Positions 62,546 through 64,000 of a stretch of 64,000 nt of DNA are shown here, piece by piece. The stretch lies in the NCBI GenBank assembly GCA_013373205.1, contig JABXIG010000003.1:868001-932000 (forward strand), written 5' to 3'. Source of the stretch: Methylocystaceae bacterium (lineage in GTDB: Bacteria; Pseudomonadota; Alphaproteobacteria; Rhodospirillales; Terasakiellaceae). The notes under the pieces were generated by a model that saw only the letters and a program-made list of their open reading frames with translations, did not search any database and was not told the origin of the DNA. The position numbers were made by a program, and so were the translations under genes. Within the stretch, counting starts at the first letter, position 1, and each line of letters starts with the position of its first letter.

Positions 62546-64000
62546 CTAGAAATTCGTACCTAAGCTAAAGCGGAAGTATTCAGTTTTATCATGGTCTTCT
62601 TTAAGAACGGGAACTGCCCAATCAAGCCCAATGGGGCCCATTGGGGAAATCCATGAAATACCAAAACCAACGGATGTTCTTAGTGAACTGGAGTCCTGAA
62701 CAAGTGATGTCGCAGGATTGACTTCTGTCACTGTACCGAGATCAGAGAATAAAACACCGGAAATTTGATATTCGTTTGGCAGACCTAATGGGAAACGCAT
62801 ATCTACTGTTGAATTAAAGACATATTCCCCACCAAGGGCATCTGATGTTGACGTATCACGTGGACCGACACCACTTGTTTCAAAGCCACGGAAACTATCA
62901 CCACCTAGGAAATAGCGATTTTGGAGTTTAACGTCTTCGCCAATACCTGTTATGTGTCCAATGCGACCGCGCGCACTTAAAACCCATTGGTCATCCAGAG
63001 GGTAATAATAAGAACCAGTCAGCTGGTTTTGAATGTAGGCAACAGTCCCACCTAAGCCTGCCAGTGTGTTCATAACACCAATTCTGTAGCCTTCGGTAGG
63101 CATGATCCGGCTATCACGTTTGTCGTAGACCAGACCATGCGTAATTGCAGATGTGATTTCTTCACCTTCTTGAGATTTAATTAAGGTCGAAGCATCTGCC
63201 TGAATATTTTCTACTGTGGTTTGGTCAAGTTTATAACTCCAGGATTGTGTCATATAATCTGAGAATGGATAGCTTGCTCTCAGCACAGCACCAACTTTAT
63301 CAATATCATATGAACTTGTGTCCTGAAGGTCTTGAGTGATTTTATATAGGTCAAAACCAGCTGCCAATTCACGATCCAAAAAATAGGGTTCGGTAAAACT
63401 GATATCAAATTTTGTTTTTTCGGCGGCAACACTAGCTTTAAAGACTAGGTTTTGTCCTTTACCCAATAAATTTGCTTCTGAAATACTGAATTCACCAATA
63501 GCACCAGAGGTAGACGAATAGCCGCCGCCTACTGACAGAGAACCTGTAGATTTTTCTTCGACCTGAACATCAATTACAGTTTGATCAGGCGCACTTCCTG
63601 CTGATTGATTGAATTCAACCTTTTCAAAGAAGTTCAGGTTATTGATACGTTTTTTACTGCGTTTAAGTTTAGCAGAATTTAAGGCATCGCCTTCGACAAG
63701 CTGGAATTCTCTGCGCACAACTTCGTCAAGGGTACGGAAGTTCCCTTGGATATTAATTCGTTCAACGAAAATCCTAGGGCCTTCTTCAATGTTGAACGTC
63801 AGGTCAATTGTCCGTTCATCAGTATTTCTTTGAACATCCGGACTAATTCTAACAAAAGGAAAACCTTGATAACCGATATTATCGACGAGCTCCTCAATGG
63901 TCTCGTCAACTTCATCTGCATTATACCAATCACCAGTTTCCAAAGAAACCAAGCCTTGAAGAGTTTCTTCATTCAGGCCTCTGAGGTTGTTGTTTAGGAC
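62546..64000 (-). CDS. bamA: Outer membrane protein assembly factor BamA (5' truncated by window)
   Basis: BamA inserts beta-barrel proteins into the outer membrane. The frame is open to base 64000, so 484 residues of the C-terminal part are visible, including POTRA domains 4-5 (for example DLTFNIEEGPRIFVERINIQG and EVVRREFQLVEGDALNS, then QTVIDVQVEEKSTGSLSVGGG) and the 16-strand barrel with the DSRIMPTEGYRIG and GGDSFRGFE (the barrel-lumen VRGF/Y-type motif) segments. The chain ends in FSLGTNF with the terminal Phe expected of a barrel. It heads the visible bamA-skp-lpxD-fabZ-lpxA-lpxI-lpxB unit. Confidence 0.97.
   Translation of the reverse strand, partial: VLNNNLRGLNEETLQGLVSLETGDWYNADEVDETIEELVDNIGYQGFPFVRISPDVQRNTDERTIDLTFNIEEGPRIFVERINIQGNFRTLDEVVRREFQLVEGDALNSAKLKRSKKRINNLNFFEKVEFNQSAGSAPDQTVIDVQVEEKSTGSLSVGGGYSSTSGAIGEFSISEANLLGKGQNLVFKASVAAEKTKFDISFTEPYFLDRELAAGFDLYKITQDLQDTSSYDIDKVGAVLRASYPFSDYMTQSWSYKLDQTTVENIQADASTLIKSQEGEEITSAITHGLVYDKRDSRIMPTEGYRIGVMNTLAGLGGTVAYIQNQLTGSYYYPLDDQWVLSARGRIGHITGIGEDVKLQNRYFLGGDSFRGFETSGVGPRDTSTSDALGGEYVFNSTVDMRFPLGLPNEYQISGVLFSDLGTVTEVNPATSLVQDSSSLRTSVGFGISWISPMGPIGLDWAVPVLKEDHDKTEYFRFSLGTNF

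Overview
The window is a gene-dense stretch of chromosome from an alphaproteobacterium. Base composition looks moderate (roughly mid-40s % G+C by eye, not computed). The blocks rpoZ-rsh-DUF2062-pdxJ-acpS-lepB-rnc-era, pdhABC-lpd-lipA-ratA, trpGDC-moaC-moeA-lexA and bamA-skp-lpxD-fabZ-lpxA-lpxI-lpxB, the LpxI-type UDP-diacylglucosamine hydrolase, and an alphaproteobacterial SOS box (GAAC-N7-GAAC) at lexA point to Rhodospirillales-like marine bacteria. The genus cannot be fixed from the sequence alone. No rRNA, tRNA, CRISPR array, prophage or insertion sequence was recognised.

Layout. 1-2280: the 3' part of a TPR/glycosyltransferase-like gene and an unknown small protein. 2310-9595 (minus): a growth and translation block (era, rnc, lepB, acpS, pdxJ, DUF2062, rsh, rpoZ, folK), with several ATGA overlaps. 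9719-11755 (plus): NYN nuclease, family 5 uracil-DNA glycosylase, ThrH and a 58-residue DUF4169 protein with a TTG start. 11800-14824: DUF4170, an exported Cys-rich NPCAA-repeat protein with a ribosome-binding-site hairpin, and a chemoreceptor. 15115-23686: smpB, dapA, lytic transglycosylase, haloacid dehalogenase, hydrolase, a bactofilin/M23 peptidase pair, pgpA, pncC, ratA. 23688-29963: lipA and the pyruvate dehydrogenase operon. 30344-37786: ABM protein, ftsB, GFA protein, eno, a lipoprotein, kdsA, pyrG, secG, tpiA. 37979-50699 (plus): ppiD, trpE, trpGDC, moaC, moeA, lexA, interrupted at 41433-45599 by an oppositely oriented copper cluster (copA-cueR-polysaccharide deacetylase-copZ-GDT1). 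50700-57736: comEC, gltX, gltA, argO/argP, gloA. 57739-64000: lipid A and outer-membrane biogenesis operon ending in a partial bamA.

Most of this is conserved housekeeping. The parts least explained by known biology are (i) the NPCAA-repeat exported protein and its 5' leader, in which the Shine-Dalgarno is paired in a 9-bp stem whose opposite arm can also pair upstream; (ii) the copper cluster set inside the ppiD-trp-moa-lexA run, which carries a divergent polysaccharide deacetylase and a half-size GDT1 transporter and has a readable CueR-type promoter plus a second Shine-Dalgarno hairpin; and (iii) inverted repeats in front of pdhA, pgpA and trpG.
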